Source: Brevundimonas sp. (GTDB lineage Bacteria; Pseudomonadota; Alphaproteobacteria; Caulobacterales; Caulobacteraceae). Taken from it: a DNA stretch of 64,000 bases. This document shows, piece after piece, positions 52,865 to 62,202 of the stretch; the stretch's first letter is position 1, and each line of letters starts with the position of its first letter. The notes beneath the pieces are model-generated. The model was not told the DNA's origin, did no database searches, and was given only the letters and a program-made list of their open reading frames with translations. Where the stretch lies: contig NZ_JACESA010000007.1 in the NCBI RefSeq assembly GCF_013912065.1, forward strand, positions 124,001-188,000. The letters are read 5' to 3'. Position numbers and translations under genes: made by a program.

Positions 52865-53710
52865 ATGACGCGCATCCTGTTGCAGACCACGATCCCGTCC
52901 GTCGAGGACGACTGGCATGTGGGCCGGTTCTCGCGACTGACGGCCTTTCTCGGCGATCTGCCGGGCGTCGAAGTGACGGCGCGGGACCGCGCCACGCCGG
53001 GCGGGACGACCGATCCCGTGCTGGGCCGGCTGGAGGACAGCGACTTCGACCAGTTGTGGCTGTTCGCGGTCGATGTCGGCGACGGGCTGAACGCCGAGGA
53101 GTGCGCGGCGATCGCAGCCTTCCGCGCGCGGGGCGGCGGACTGATGATCACCCGCGACCACATGGACCTGGGCAGCAGCGTCTGCACCCTGGGCGGGGTC
53201 GGCGACGCCCATTATTTCCATACCAGCAGTCAGGATCCCGATCCGGCCCGCAACCGGCGCGACGATGTGGCGACCGGCCATATCGACTTCCCCAACTATC
53301 ACTCCGGCCCCAATGGCGACTGGCAGACGATCGAGGCGGTGGGCGAGCCGCATCCCCTGTTGCGTGACGTGGACGGCGGACTGCTGACGCGTCTGCCGGC
53401 TCATCCGCACGAGGGCGGGGTGGGGGCGCCGTCGAACCAATCCGACGCCCGGGTCATAGCCACTGGCGTCAGCGCGATCACCGGGCGGCCCTTCAACATC
53501 GCGGTGGCCTTCGAGGGCGACGAGGGAAGGGGGCGAGGCCTGGCGCAGAGCACCTTCCATCATTTCGCCGACTACAACTGGGACCCGCGCGACGGTTCGC
53601 CCAGCTTCGTCGACGAGCCGCCGGGCCGGGGCATGATCGACGACCCCGAGGCGCTGCGGCAGACGCAGCGGTATATGAGCAATCTGGCCGCCTGGCTGAC
53701 GCCGCGCTGA
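52865..53710 (+). CDS. ThuA-like / class I amidotransferase-fold protein of unknown function
   Basis: A 281-residue soluble protein without a signal peptide. The opening MTRILLQTTIPSVEDDWHVGRFSRL and the stretch DQLWLFAVDVGDGLNAEECAAIAAFRARGGGLMITRDHMDLG read like the strand-turn order of ThuA and related glutamine amidotransferase-fold proteins, with no nucleophilic Cys at the elbow. Conserved-looking His/Asp segments (GDAHYFH, DFPNYHSGPNGDWQ, FHHFADYNWDPRDG) suggest metal or sugar binding, which is inference. A GGGGAGGA ribosome binding site precedes the ATG. Confidence 0.6.
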   Translation: MTRILLQTTIPSVEDDWHVGRFSRLTAFLGDLPGVEVTARDRATPGGTTDPVLGRLEDSDFDQLWLFAVDVGDGLNAEECAAIAAFRARGGGLMITRDHMDLGSSVCTLGGVGDAHYFHTSSQDPDPARNRRDDVATGHIDFPNYHSGPNGDWQTIEAVGEPHPLLRDVDGGLLTRLPAHPHEGGVGAPSNQSDARVIATGVSAITGRPFNIAVAFEGDEGRGRGLAQSTFHHFADYNWDPRDGSPSFVDEPPGRGMIDDPEALRQTQRYMSNLAAWLTPR

Positions 53711-53741
53711 CAGCCGGGCGCCGGCCGGGCATAGTGGGGCG

Positions 53742-55421
53742 ATGACGCTGGACGCCCTGGATCAATCATCGGACGCCGACGCCCTGGTCGCGGCGGCGGA
53801 GCGGCGGCTGGGCGCGGGGGACCTGAACGGCGCCTTCACGGCGCTGAAGGCCTGCCTGAAGCAATATCCCGACCATGGGCCGGCGACGGCGGCCATGGGG
53901 CTCTTCCTGGCGGACCACGGCGACCCGGCGACCGCCACCCACCTGTTGAGCCGCGCCATGGCGGCGGCGCCTGTCGGAGAATCGCGAGGACGCGTGGCGG
54001 CGGGGCTGGCGCATCTGCTGAGCCGGCTTTCGCCCAGCAGTTGGGCCCCGCAACTGGACGCGGACCTGTGCGCGTGTCTCGCCGATCCGGCGGTGGAGCC
54101 GCAGACGCTGGCGCGGGTGACGGCCGAGGCCCTGTTGTTGAAACAACCGGCTTTCGACGGGTCGGGGGAAGCGTTGGAAGCCATGGGGCGGGATCCGCTT
54201 TGGCTGGCTTTCCTGTCGCGCTGCCTGAACGTCAGCGCGGCGATGGAGGCGCGGCTGGACGCCGTACGGGCGGCCGTGGTCGAAACGGAGGACGCCGAGG
54301 ACGAGAGCCGCGCGGCCCTGATCTGCGCTCTGGCGCTGAGCGGATTCGCGTCCGAATATGCAGCGCCGGTGATCGAGACCGAGGGCGTCACGGCGATCCT
54401 GTTCCGACCGCCCAGTCCGGCCGAGGCGGCGGCCCTGGGTGAAGGCGAGATGCAGGCCCTGCTGGTCCGACGCACGATCGAGGAGCCCGCACGTGAACGG
54501 GCTTTGGCCGAGGGCGCGCCGTCCTTGACGCCCGACGCCGACACCGATGCGGTGTCCAATGCCGTGCGCGACCAGTACGAGGCCAATCCCTATCCCTGCT
54601 GGACCGCGCCGCCCGCGCCGGAACCGAGGGTTCTGGGCGATGTGATCGCGGGCCTGCCTGGCCTTGACCACGGCGCCTTCCGTCAGTGCGCGCGGACGGT
54701 TCTGACGGCCGGTTGCGGCACAGGTTTCGAGCCGATCGACCTGGCGCGGATGGACCCGTCGCTGTCGATCACGGCCATGGACCTCAGCCGGGCCAGCCTG
54801 GCCTACGGGATGCGGGTGGCGGAGGATCTGGGCCTGACCGGAGTTCGGTTCGTCCAGGGCGATATCCTGGCGCTGGACCGGGTCGAGGCGCGTTTCGATG
54901 TCGTCACCAGCACCGGGGTGATCCACCATATGGCGCAGCCGGACCAGGGGTTGGCGCGGCTGGCCGGGGTGCTGCGGCCGGGCGGGGTGGTGCGGCTGGG
55001 TCTGTACAGCGAGAGGGGACGGGCGCTGGTGCGGCTGGCCCACGACCTGATCCGGCAAAAGGGCTGGACGCCCGTCGACGCCGACATCCGGGCGTTCCGG
55101 GCTCATGTCTTGGCCCTGTTGGAGGCGGAGCCGCTGGCGGCGCTGAGGCAGAGCGACGATTTCTACAGCCTCAGCGGATGCCGCGACCTGGTCTTCCATG
55201 TGCAGGAGCACGCGTACAGGCCCCCAGAACTGGAGGAACTGGTCACGGGGGCGGGGTTGCGGCTGGTCGGATTCGACGCCCCGGCCGAGGCCCAGACGGC
55301 GTTCCGCGCCGCATTCGGGCGGGCCGATCCGCTGGATCTGACCCTATGGGACCGGCTGGAGCAGAGGCAGCCGAACCTGTTCGCCGGCATGTATCATCTG
55401 TGGGCGCAGAAGCCGGCTTAG
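53742..55421 (+). CDS. TPR-containing class I SAM-dependent methyltransferase
   Basis: A 559-residue two-part protein. Residues about 1-115 form TPR-like helical pairs (AAAERRLGAGDLNGAFTALKACLKQYPDHGPATAAMGLFLADHG). A helical linker runs to about 270. The methyltransferase domain covers about 290-480: YEANPYPCW at its entry, motif I LTAGCGTGFEPIDLA, the acidic AMDLSRASLAYG strand, and DVVTSTGVIHHMAQPDQGLARLAGVLRPGG. It resembles the TPR-methyltransferases seen in alphaproteobacteria, of unknown target. It is convergent with the FemAB-like gene, and their stop codons share bases. Confidence 0.88.
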   Translation: MTLDALDQSSDADALVAAAERRLGAGDLNGAFTALKACLKQYPDHGPATAAMGLFLADHGDPATATHLLSRAMAAAPVGESRGRVAAGLAHLLSRLSPSSWAPQLDADLCACLADPAVEPQTLARVTAEALLLKQPAFDGSGEALEAMGRDPLWLAFLSRCLNVSAAMEARLDAVRAAVVETEDAEDESRAALICALALSGFASEYAAPVIETEGVTAILFRPPSPAEAAALGEGEMQALLVRRTIEEPARERALAEGAPSLTPDADTDAVSNAVRDQYEANPYPCWTAPPAPEPRVLGDVIAGLPGLDHGAFRQCARTVLTAGCGTGFEPIDLARMDPSLSITAMDLSRASLAYGMRVAEDLGLTGVRFVQGDILALDRVEARFDVVTSTGVIHHMAQPDQGLARLAGVLRPGGVVRLGLYSERGRALVRLAHDLIRQKGWTPVDADIRAFRAHVLALLEAEPLAALRQSDDFYSLSGCRDLVFHVQEHAYRPPELEELVTGAGLRLVGFDAPAEAQTAFRAAFGRADPLDLTLWDRLEQRQPNLFAGMYHLWAQKPA

Positions 55422-56563
55422 GTCGTCTTGTAAGGCGACAGGTTTTCGGTCATCGCCGCCATTTCGGCCGCCATCGCCGGGCGTTCTCCGTCCAGATAGC
55501 GGGCGACCGGTTCGCGCAGGGCCGGGTCGGCGATAAAATGAGCGGAATAGACCGGGGAGGGCAGATAGCCTCGCGCGATCTTGTGCTCGCCCTGGGCGCC
55601 GGCCTCGACGCGGGACAGGCCGCGGGCGATGGCGAATTCGATGGCCTGATAATAGCAGAGCTCGAAATGCAGGAAGGGCACATCCTCCAGCGCGCCCCAC
55701 TGGCGGCCGTACAGGGCGTCGCGGCCGATGAAGTTCAGGGCGCCGGCGATGGGCGCGCCGTCCCGAAACGCCATGACCAGTGCGATCCGGTCCGCCATCG
55801 TCTCGCCCACCATCGAGAAGAAGGCGCGGGTCAGATAGGGGCGGCCCCATTTGCGGTCGCCGGTGTCCATGTAGAAGCGGAAGAAGGCGTCCCAGTGATC
55901 TTCCAGTATGTCGGCGCCGGTCAGGACGCGGATGTCCAGATCGGCCCGGGCGTCGCGCCGCTCTCGCCGGATGGTCTTGCGGCGATTGGACGACAGGGCG
56001 GCGAGGAAGTCGTCGAAGGTCTGATGGTCGGCGTTGCGCCAGATGTACTGGATGTCCTGGCGCGGCAGCAGGCCCGCCTCGGCCATGGCCGACCATTCAG
56101 CCTCGGTCGGGAAGTTGACGTGCAGGGACGAGACGCCCAGCCGCTCGACCAGGGTGAGGGCCCCTTGGATCAGGGCCTGGCGCACCGTGGCGGCGTCGGT
56201 ATCGGGATGGTGCAGGAAGCGTGGGCCGGTCGCCGGGGTGAAGGGCACGGCGCCCAGCAGCTTGGGATAATAGCGGCCGCCGGCGCGCTGATAGGCGTCG
56301 GCCCAGCTGTGGTCGAAGACATACTCGCCCTGGCTGTGGCCCTTCAGATAGAGGGGCATGACGCCCAGGACGGCGTCATTTTCGTCCCGCAGGGCCAGGT
56401 GGCGCGGTCCCCAGCCCTGCTGCGGCGTCGCGCTGCCCGAGGCCTCGCAGGCGTGCAGGAAGTCGTAGGAGACGAACGGATCGCCGGTGGGATGCGCGCA
56501 CGCATCCCAGGCCTCGCGGCCGATGTCGGCGATCGCGTCGTGGACCGTGAGCGTGAAGGTCAA
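55418..56563 (-). CDS. DUF482 / FemAB-like GNAT-fold protein
   Basis: A 381-residue protein of the peptidogalycan biosysnthesis/recognition family (DUF482). It has the family motifs EAWDACAHPTGDPFVSYDFLHACEASGSA, HSWADAYQRAGGRYYPKLLGAVPFTPATGPR, a tandem GNAT fold with FRDGAPIAGALNFIG, and LHFELCYYQAIEFAIARGLSRVEAGAQGEHKIARGYLP. Its substrate is unknown. The start is the TTG read from 56563: it overlaps the ridA stop as TTGA, a GGAG lies 5 bases upstream, and the longer upstream frame is a shadow of ridA. Confidence 0.9.
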   Translation of the reverse strand: MTFTLTVHDAIADIGREAWDACAHPTGDPFVSYDFLHACEASGSATPQQGWGPRHLALRDENDAVLGVMPLYLKGHSQGEYVFDHSWADAYQRAGGRYYPKLLGAVPFTPATGPRFLHHPDTDAATVRQALIQGALTLVERLGVSSLHVNFPTEAEWSAMAEAGLLPRQDIQYIWRNADHQTFDDFLAALSSNRRKTIRRERRDARADLDIRVLTGADILEDHWDAFFRFYMDTGDRKWGRPYLTRAFFSMVGETMADRIALVMAFRDGAPIAGALNFIGRDALYGRQWGALEDVPFLHFELCYYQAIEFAIARGLSRVEAGAQGEHKIARGYLPSPVYSAHFIADPALREPVARYLDGERPAMAAEMAAMTENLSPYKTT

Positions 56564-57018
56564 CGGATCTCCAGGATGGCGTCGACCTCGACGGCGAAGC
56601 CGAGGGGCAGTTTGTACACGCCCACAGCCGAACGGGCATGGCGGCCGGCGTCGCCGAACACCTCGACCATCAGGTCCGAACAGCCGTTGATCACGGCGGG
56701 AATGGCTTCGAAATCCGGTCCGGCCTGGACGAAGCCGCCCAGTTTCACGATCCGAACGACCCGTTCCAGGTCGCCGTCGCAGGCGGCCTTGATCTGGGCC
56801 AGCAGATTGATCCCGCACAGGCGCGCGGCGGCGTTGGCCTGTTCCGGCGTCACATCGACTCCGACCGTGCCTTTGACTCCGCCCGAGGCGTCGTTCGACA
56901 GCTGGCCCGAGATATGGACCACGGCGCCCGTCTGGACGAAGGGCACATAGTTGGCCACCGCCTTGGCGGGTTCCGGCAGGGTGATGCCGAGTTCGGCGAT
57001 GCGGGCTTCGATGCTCAT
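56560..57018 (-). CDS. RidA family protein
   Basis: A 152-residue RidA/YjgF-like protein. The segments LPEPAKAVANYVPFVQTGAVVHISGQLSNDASGGV, AARLCGINLLAQIKAACDGDLERVVRIVKLGGFVQA and ARSAVGVYKLPLGFAVEVDAI match the family; this is the longer YjgF-type subgroup. Canonical RidA hydrolyses reactive enamine/imine intermediates, and the Arg in HARSAVGV is at the position of the catalytic Arg105. AAGGAG lies upstream of the ATG. It is translationally coupled to the downstream DUF482 gene. Confidence 0.93.
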   Translation of the reverse strand: MSIEARIAELGITLPEPAKAVANYVPFVQTGAVVHISGQLSNDASGGVKGTVGVDVTPEQANAAARLCGINLLAQIKAACDGDLERVVRIVKLGGFVQAGPDFEAIPAVINGCSDLMVEVFGDAGRHARSAVGVYKLPLGFAVEVDAILEIR

Positions 57019-57122
57019 GGGGGCTCCTTGATCTGGTTGGCGGTTTAGCGCGGCGCAAGGGCGGCGTCACCCATCGGCCGGTCTTAAGTCTTCGCCAATC
57101 GGGCCGTGGCATGCTGCGGCCC

Positions 57123-58022
57123 ATGGATCTGCACCTGACCCCCGACGTCGCGGCCTTCCAGGCCGTATTGGCCCGCCTCTCGGTCGAGGACCGCGCCCGC
57201 GTCGATGCGGTGCTGGAGCCCGCGGCGATCAAGGCCGCCCAGGTCGCGCCGCATTGGGATTTCGAAATGCCGGCCAAGGCGGTGGACGCCGTTCTGGGCG
57301 AAGGCGCATCGGATGAGGTCAGGCGTGGTCTGATCGCGGCCTGGACCCTGCGGCTGCCCGACCGGGTTGCGGCGATGGGCCTGCCGGTCGAGGTCCTGGC
57401 TCTCTATCCCTATTGGATCGAACAACTGGCGGACTTCCTGACCAGGGCCGAGGGCGACTACGATTTCGACCACTGGTCCAAGGACGTCCGTTTCTCGCTG
57501 GCGCTGAGCGTGCCGGCCGCCAAGAGCCAGGTCATCGATCTCAGCTCGCCGGTCGGTCCGGGGCAGATCGTCAAACATGTGCGCGAAGGTTGGGGCTTTG
57601 GCCCGCTGTTCCGCTATCTGGCGGCCGGGGCGAAACGGGCGCCCTGGCTGGAGGTCCATACCGAGAGCCGCTGGCTGCGAGGCTTCAACGAGGACGGCTG
57701 GAACGAGGCCTGGGCCACGGCGGCGGAACTCTGTCGATTGCGGCCCGAGCTGGCGGGGATGATCGGCTCCAGCTGGTTCTATGACCCGCCCCTGACCGAG
57801 ATCAGCCCGCGCCTGGCGCATCTGCGGCTCAATCCGCTGAAGGGCGGCGCCTTCATGGTTCATCAGGGGCCGGGCGAGATCCACACCGAAAGGGCCGGGA
57901 CAGCCTCGGCCTCCCGCAAGGCGCTGATCGACAGCGGGGAATACACCGCCCGATCCTGGCTGATGATCTGGCCGCGCAAGGAACTGATCGCCTGGGCGGA
58001 TCGTCGCAAGGCGGCGGGTTGA
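57123..58022 (+). CDS. Conserved hypothetical protein, 299 residues
   Basis: A soluble protein without signal peptide or membrane helix. I do not recognise a family. Distinctive segments are DFEMPAKAVDAVLGEGASDEVRR, YPYWIEQLADFLTRAEGDYDFDHWSKDVRFSLALSVPAAKSQVIDL, and ESRWLRGFNEDGWNEAWATAAELCRLRPELAGMIGSSWFYDPPLTEISPRLAHLRLNPLKGGAFMVHQGP, rich in Trp and ordered helices. The start is either the ATG at 57111 or 57123; no ribosome binding site decides it. It is a single gene between RidA and a membrane protein. Confidence 0.75.
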   Translation: MDLHLTPDVAAFQAVLARLSVEDRARVDAVLEPAAIKAAQVAPHWDFEMPAKAVDAVLGEGASDEVRRGLIAAWTLRLPDRVAAMGLPVEVLALYPYWIEQLADFLTRAEGDYDFDHWSKDVRFSLALSVPAAKSQVIDLSSPVGPGQIVKHVREGWGFGPLFRYLAAGAKRAPWLEVHTESRWLRGFNEDGWNEAWATAAELCRLRPELAGMIGSSWFYDPPLTEISPRLAHLRLNPLKGGAFMVHQGPGEIHTERAGTASASRKALIDSGEYTARSWLMIWPRKELIAWADRRKAAG

Positions 58023-58099
58023 TCGCCTTTGTGATCTCGATGTTCGAGCGCCCGATTATCGCGTAGGATCATCTCGTTTTCCGAAGTCGGAGCGGCGAT

Positions 58100-58390
58100 A
58101 TGATCACTGTGGCGAAACGGGCAGGCGGGCGTCACCCGCTCCGTATCATCGGTTGGAGCCTGGTGGGTTTGATCTTGCTGGCGCCCCTGGTCGCGATGCA
58201 GTTCACGCGCGAGGTCGCCTGGACGGCCTCGGACTTCCTGTTCGCCGGCGTGCTGCTGATCGGCGGCGGGGTTCTGATCGAACTGGCCGTCAGACGGGTG
58301 ACGAACCGCCTGGTGGCGATCCTGATCTGCGCCGCCGTGGTGTTGAGCGTCCTGTTGATCTGGGCCGACGGCGCGGTCGGCGTCTTCTAG
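58100..58390 (+). CDS. Small membrane protein with three predicted helices
   Basis: A 96-residue hydrophobic protein. Three helices are predicted at about 16-35 (IIGWSLVGLILLAPLVAMQF), 45-62 (DFLFAGVLLIGGGVLIEL) and 72-90 (LVAILICAAVVLSVLLIW), with a basic N-terminus. The function is unknown. The frame's bias and good hydrophobic pattern support it as a gene. It is convergent with the deacetylase gene; their stop codons overlap by 4 bases. Confidence 0.7.
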   Translation: MITVAKRAGGRHPLRIIGWSLVGLILLAPLVAMQFTREVAWTASDFLFAGVLLIGGGVLIELAVRRVTNRLVAILICAAVVLSVLLIWADGAVGVF

Positions 58391-59124
58391 GCCGCCAGCC
58401 GCCACGCCGCCGCGACGGGCTGGATATCCAGGTCGGCGGCCTTGGCCAGACGGATCAGTCTGTCGATGTCTTCTGGCCGGCAGCCATAGGGAGTGGGCGC
58501 GTCGCCGACGTCGTGGCCGTAGGCGATCAGCCAGCCTTTGGACGCCGCCGTATCCGCCACCAGCTTCTCCAGGTCGTAGCCGGGCAGGCGACGGCTCTCC
58601 AGCCCGATGGCCTGGAGCAGATTGCGGTCCGCGCGGCCGCCGTTGATCCCGTCGCGCACGCCGCGTCCGCACAGGAAGCGACCATCGATCACCGACTTGG
58701 CCCCCAGGGCGCAGTCGCCGAACGGATAGGCGAAGGTCAGCATCTCGTAGCCGTCCAGCCGTTCGGCCACCCAGGCGGCGTTGCGGGCCAGGCTGGCGTC
58801 CAGTTCGGCCGGCGACAGGGTCAGGGTCGAGACGTGATCATAGGTGTGGCAGCCGACCTCGTGCCCGGCTTCGTGCAGGGCTTGCAGGTGTTCGGTCTCG
58901 AACTGCGGCAGGTCCAGATTACGCCCGCCCGCCAGGCCGCCGCAGACATAATAGGTGGCCTTGACCCCGTGTTCGGCCAGGACAGGGCCGGCCTCGGTCC
59001 AGGCGGACATCGGGATGTCGTCGAACGACAGGCTCAGGATTCCACGCGCCGGCTGGACCGTCTCGGCGCGGACATCGAGATAGCGGCCGGCGCGGCGGCG
59101 CATCTTGTCGAGAAAGGCGTTCAT
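58387..59124 (-). CDS. Polysaccharide deacetylase family protein
   Basis: A 245-residue NodB-homology protein. The metal and catalytic elements are the Asp pair in ILSLSFDDIP (about 31-40) and the His-x3-His in VGCHTYDHV. Further NodB segments are YEMLTFAYPFGD and, near the C-terminus, AYGHDVGD with a His near the end of the active site. There is no signal peptide. Such enzymes remove N-acetyl groups from amino sugars; the polymer is unknown. It is close to pncB but separated by a 37-base gap. Confidence 0.9.
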   Translation of the reverse strand: MNAFLDKMRRRAGRYLDVRAETVQPARGILSLSFDDIPMSAWTEAGPVLAEHGVKATYYVCGGLAGGRNLDLPQFETEHLQALHEAGHEVGCHTYDHVSTLTLSPAELDASLARNAAWVAERLDGYEMLTFAYPFGDCALGAKSVIDGRFLCGRGVRDGINGGRADRNLLQAIGLESRRLPGYDLEKLVADTAASKGWLIAYGHDVGDAPTPYGCRPEDIDRLIRLAKAADLDIQPVAAAWRLAA

Positions 59125-59161
59125 CGCGTTCTTGTGACGCAGATGGGCTTAAGGCCGGGTT

Positions 59162-60457
59162 TCACACCATGACGGGCTGGGCCGTCAGACCGCGCACGCC
59201 GAAGACGCGGCGATAGCGTTCCACCTCGGCCGGATCGCCGACGGCCTTTTCCGGATTATCCGACAGTTTGACGGCGGGCCGCCCCCCGGCCTCGACCACC
59301 TTGCAGACCAGGGAGATGGGCTCCAACTCCGGCGCCGGGGCGGGGGAACAGTCGCGGAAGTCGTTGGTCAGATTGGTGCCCCAGCCGAAGCTGAGACGGG
59401 CGCGACCGTGGAAATGGGCGTGGGTCGCCTCGATGCCGTCGATGTCCAGGCCGTCCGAGAAGATCAGCCGCTTTTCCTTCGGATCGCGACCGCGTTCACG
59501 CCACCAGTCGATCAGCCGTTCGCCGGCCGGGATGGGCGGGGCCGAGTCGGGCCTGAAACCCGTCCAGTCGGCGACCCAGTCGGGGGCCTGATCCAGGAAG
59601 GCCTCGGTGCCGAAGGCGTCGGGCAGGACGATCAGCAGATTGCCGGCATAGTGGCGGCGCCATTCGTCCAGCACCGTATAGGGCGTCCGGGCCAGGGTCG
59701 CGTCGTCGGGCGCCAGGGCGGCCAGAACCATGGGCAACTCATGGCCGTTGGTGCCGATCGCCTCCAGATCATTCTCCATGGCGTGCAGGACATTGGAGGT
59801 GCCGATGAAGGCGTCCCCCAGCCCTTCCTTCAGCGCCTGGATGCACCAGCGTTGCCACAAGAAGCCGTGTCGACGGCGGGTGCCGAAGTCGGACAGGGCC
59901 AGGTCGGGCAGACGCCGCAGTCGCTCGACCTTGGACCACAGCCGGGTCTTGGCGCGCGAATAGAGGACATCCAGCTCGAACCGGCCCAGGCGGCGCAGAC
60001 CGGCGCGGCACCTCAGCTCGTTCATGATGGCCAGGGCCGGGATTTCCCACAGGGTGACGTCGGCCCAGGCGCCGGAGAAGGTCAGGACGTACTGGCCATC
60101 CTGCACAGACAGGTCGTAGTCGGGCAGGCGGTAGTCGGTCAGCCAGGCGATGAAGTCGGGCGAGAAGATCTGTTTGACGCCATAGAAGCTGTTGCCCGCC
60201 AGCCAGACCAGTTCCTTGTTGGTGAAGCGCAGGCTGCGGGCGTGGTCCAGTTGCTCGCGCAGGATGGCGACGTCGATCTCGTCGGCGAGGCGGACGGACT
60301 TGGTGCGGTTGATGACCTGGAAGGTCACCGGCACGTCCCGATGCTCGCGCCAGATCATCTGCAGCATCAGCAGCTTGTAGAAGTCGGTGTCCAGAAGGCT
60401 GCGGACGATCGGGTCCAGGCGAAAGCCGTGGTCGTAGGCGCGTTTAGCGAGATCCAT
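59162..60457 (-). CDS. pncB: Nicotinate phosphoribosyltransferase
   Basis: A 431-residue enzyme of the NAD salvage pathway, which joins nicotinate and PRPP with ATP. Its opening [32 protein letters not shown], the active-site segment [15 protein letters not shown], and [27 protein letters not shown] and [10 protein letters not shown] are the conserved elements. The length is standard for the PncB class. It lies 8 bases downstream of dinB on the same strand, so they probably share a transcript. Confidence 0.96.
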   Translation of the reverse strand: MDLAKRAYDHGFRLDPIVRSLLDTDFYKLLMLQMIWREHRDVPVTFQVINRTKSVRLADEIDVAILREQLDHARSLRFTNKELVWLAGNSFYGVKQIFSPDFIAWLTDYRLPDYDLSVQDGQYVLTFSGAWADVTLWEIPALAIMNELRCRAGLRRLGRFELDVLYSRAKTRLWSKVERLRRLPDLALSDFGTRRRHGFLWQRWCIQALKEGLGDAFIGTSNVLHAMENDLEAIGTNGHELPMVLAALAPDDATLARTPYTVLDEWRRHYAGNLLIVLPDAFGTEAFLDQAPDWVADWTGFRPDSAPPIPAGERLIDWWRERGRDPKEKRLIFSDGLDIDGIEATHAHFHGRARLSFGWGTNLTNDFRDCSPAPAPELEPISLVCKVVEAGGRPAVKLSDNPEKAVGDPAEVERYRRVFGVRGLTAQPVMV

Positions 60458-60465
60458 GGGACTTC

Positions 60466-61734
60466 TTAGGTTTTCAACGCCCGTCCCGCCACCACGGCGT
60501 TCTTGCCGAACTTTTCGCGCAGGGCGTCGATAGCCCGTTCGGTTTTTAACACGCGGGTTTCATTGGTCTGGAATAGGCCGGCGGGGGCGTCTTCGGCGTC
60601 CTGGACGTCGGCCATGCCGATGCCGATCAGTCGGTAGGGCGGGCCCAGTTCGGGTTTAAGCAGATCGCGGCCCGCGGCGAACAGGGCGCGGGCGGTCTGG
60701 ACCGGTTCGGCCAGGCTGACGCGGCGGGTCACGATCTTGAAGTCGGTGCGGCGCAGTTTCAGCACCAGGACACGGCTGGCGACGCCGTCGCGCCGGGCCT
60801 TGGACGCCAGCTTCTCGCACAGGGGCCAGAGTTCGGCCTCCAGCGCCTCGGCCGTGGTCAGGTCTTCGTTGAAAGTGGTCTCGGCGCTCATTCCCTTGCG
60901 GTCGCGTTCGGGGTTCACGGCGCGGGCGTCGCGAGCATGGGAGAGGTCGTGCAGACGCAGGCCCGATTCGCCGTAGCGCTTGACCAGGTCGCGGACGTCG
61001 GCGCGGGCCAGATCGCCGATGGCAGCGTAACCGTCGCTGCGTAGCGCCTTGCCGAACACCGGGCCGACGCCCGGCAGGGCGGTGACGGGACGCGGGGCCA
61101 ACAGAGCCTGGGCGTTTGCGGCGCCGACGACGGAAAACCCGCGCGGCTTGTCCATCTCGGACGCCATCTTGGCCAGAAAGCGATTGGGGGCTAGTCCGAT
61201 GGAGACGGTCAGGCCGGTCTCGTCCTCGATCTGTTTCTGGAAACGGATCAGCTGCAGGGCGGGCGGGCCGCCGTTCAGCCGTTCGGTGCCCGACAGATCG
61301 ACCCAGGCCTCGTCCAGCGACAAAGGCTGGATCAGCGGCGTCAACCGGCCCAGGGCGCCGAGGATGCGTTCGGATTCGAAGACGTATTTGGCGAAGTCGG
61401 GCTTGATGACCACGGCCTCGGGACAGGCCTTAAGCGCCTTGAACATCGGCATGGCGCTGCCGACGCCATACTGGCGCGCCACATAGCAGGCAGTGGAGAC
61501 CACGCCCCGCTTGCCGCCGCCGACGATGACCGGCCGGTCGCGCAATTCCGGCCGGTCGCGCTTCTCGACCGAGGCGTAGAAGGCGTCGCAATCCATGTGA
61601 GCGATGGAAAGCTGATCCAGTTCGGGATCCGCGACGATGCGGCGTGATCCGCACGACGGACAGCGGCGGTCTGGCGGCCCGGCGGGGTCTGCGCCGGTCC
61701 ACAGGCAGTCGCGACAGACGGCCTTTATGGCCAC
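60466..61734 (-). CDS. dinB: DNA polymerase IV with N-terminal zinc-ribbon-like segment
   Basis: A 422-residue Y-family translesion polymerase. The catalytic Asp and Glu lie in [15 protein letters not shown] and SLDEAWVDL, with the little-finger domain following. The first 35 residues carry two CxxC-like pairs (CRDCLW, then CPSCGSRR), a zinc-ribbon-like addition. The GTG read from 61734 is chosen because GGAG lies upstream and the frame before it has no start codon with a supported site. It is divergent from divK across a region with a CtrA-like box. Confidence 0.95.
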   Translation of the reverse strand: MAIKAVCRDCLWTGADPAGPPDRRCPSCGSRRIVADPELDQLSIAHMDCDAFYASVEKRDRPELRDRPVIVGGGKRGVVSTACYVARQYGVGSAMPMFKALKACPEAVVIKPDFAKYVFESERILGALGRLTPLIQPLSLDEAWVDLSGTERLNGGPPALQLIRFQKQIEDETGLTVSIGLAPNRFLAKMASEMDKPRGFSVVGAANAQALLAPRPVTALPGVGPVFGKALRSDGYAAIGDLARADVRDLVKRYGESGLRLHDLSHARDARAVNPERDRKGMSAETTFNEDLTTAEALEAELWPLCEKLASKARRDGVASRVLVLKLRRTDFKIVTRRVSLAEPVQTARALFAAGRDLLKPELGPPYRLIGIGMADVQDAEDAPAGLFQTNETRVLKTERAIDALREKFGKNAVVAGRALKT

Positions 61735-61736
61735 GC

Positions 61737-61752
61737 TTAAGGTCTCCGTAAC
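61737..61752. promoter_or_regulatory. TTAA-N7-GTAAC, CtrA-like box upstream of divK
   Basis: TTAA at 61737-61740 and GTAAC at 61748-61752 with a 7-base gap differ by one base from the CtrA consensus TTAA-N7-TTAAC. It lies about 90 bases upstream of divK. In Caulobacter divK is a CtrA-regulated promoter, which makes this site plausible; binding has not been shown here. Confidence 0.45.
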
Positions 61753-61840
61753 CTTGGCTTCACCCCAACTTAAGACTGGGCGTCCAATATTCCACCCTAC
61801 GAGGCGTCCCGTTTTCGACGGACGCACAGGTCAGGTGATG

Positions 61841-62202
61841 ATGTCCAAGAAAGTCCTCATCGTCGAGGATAACGAGCTGAACATGAAGCTTTTTCATGAT
61901 CTGCTCGATTCTCAGGGTTACGAGACGCTGCAGACCCGTGAGGGGCTGCAGGCGCTGGCCCTGGCGCGCGCGCATCACCCCGACCTGATCCTCATGGATA
62001 TTCAGCTACCCGAGATTTCCGGCCTTGAAGTCACCAAGTGGCTGAAGGACGACGAGGAACTGAGCCATATTCCCGTCATCGCCGTGACCGCCTTCGCCAT
62101 GAAGGGTGACGAGGAGCGTATCCGCCAGGGCGGGTGCGAGGCCTATATCTCCAAACCGATCTCGGTCATGCACTTCCTCGACACGATCCGGCAGCACCTG
62201 GG

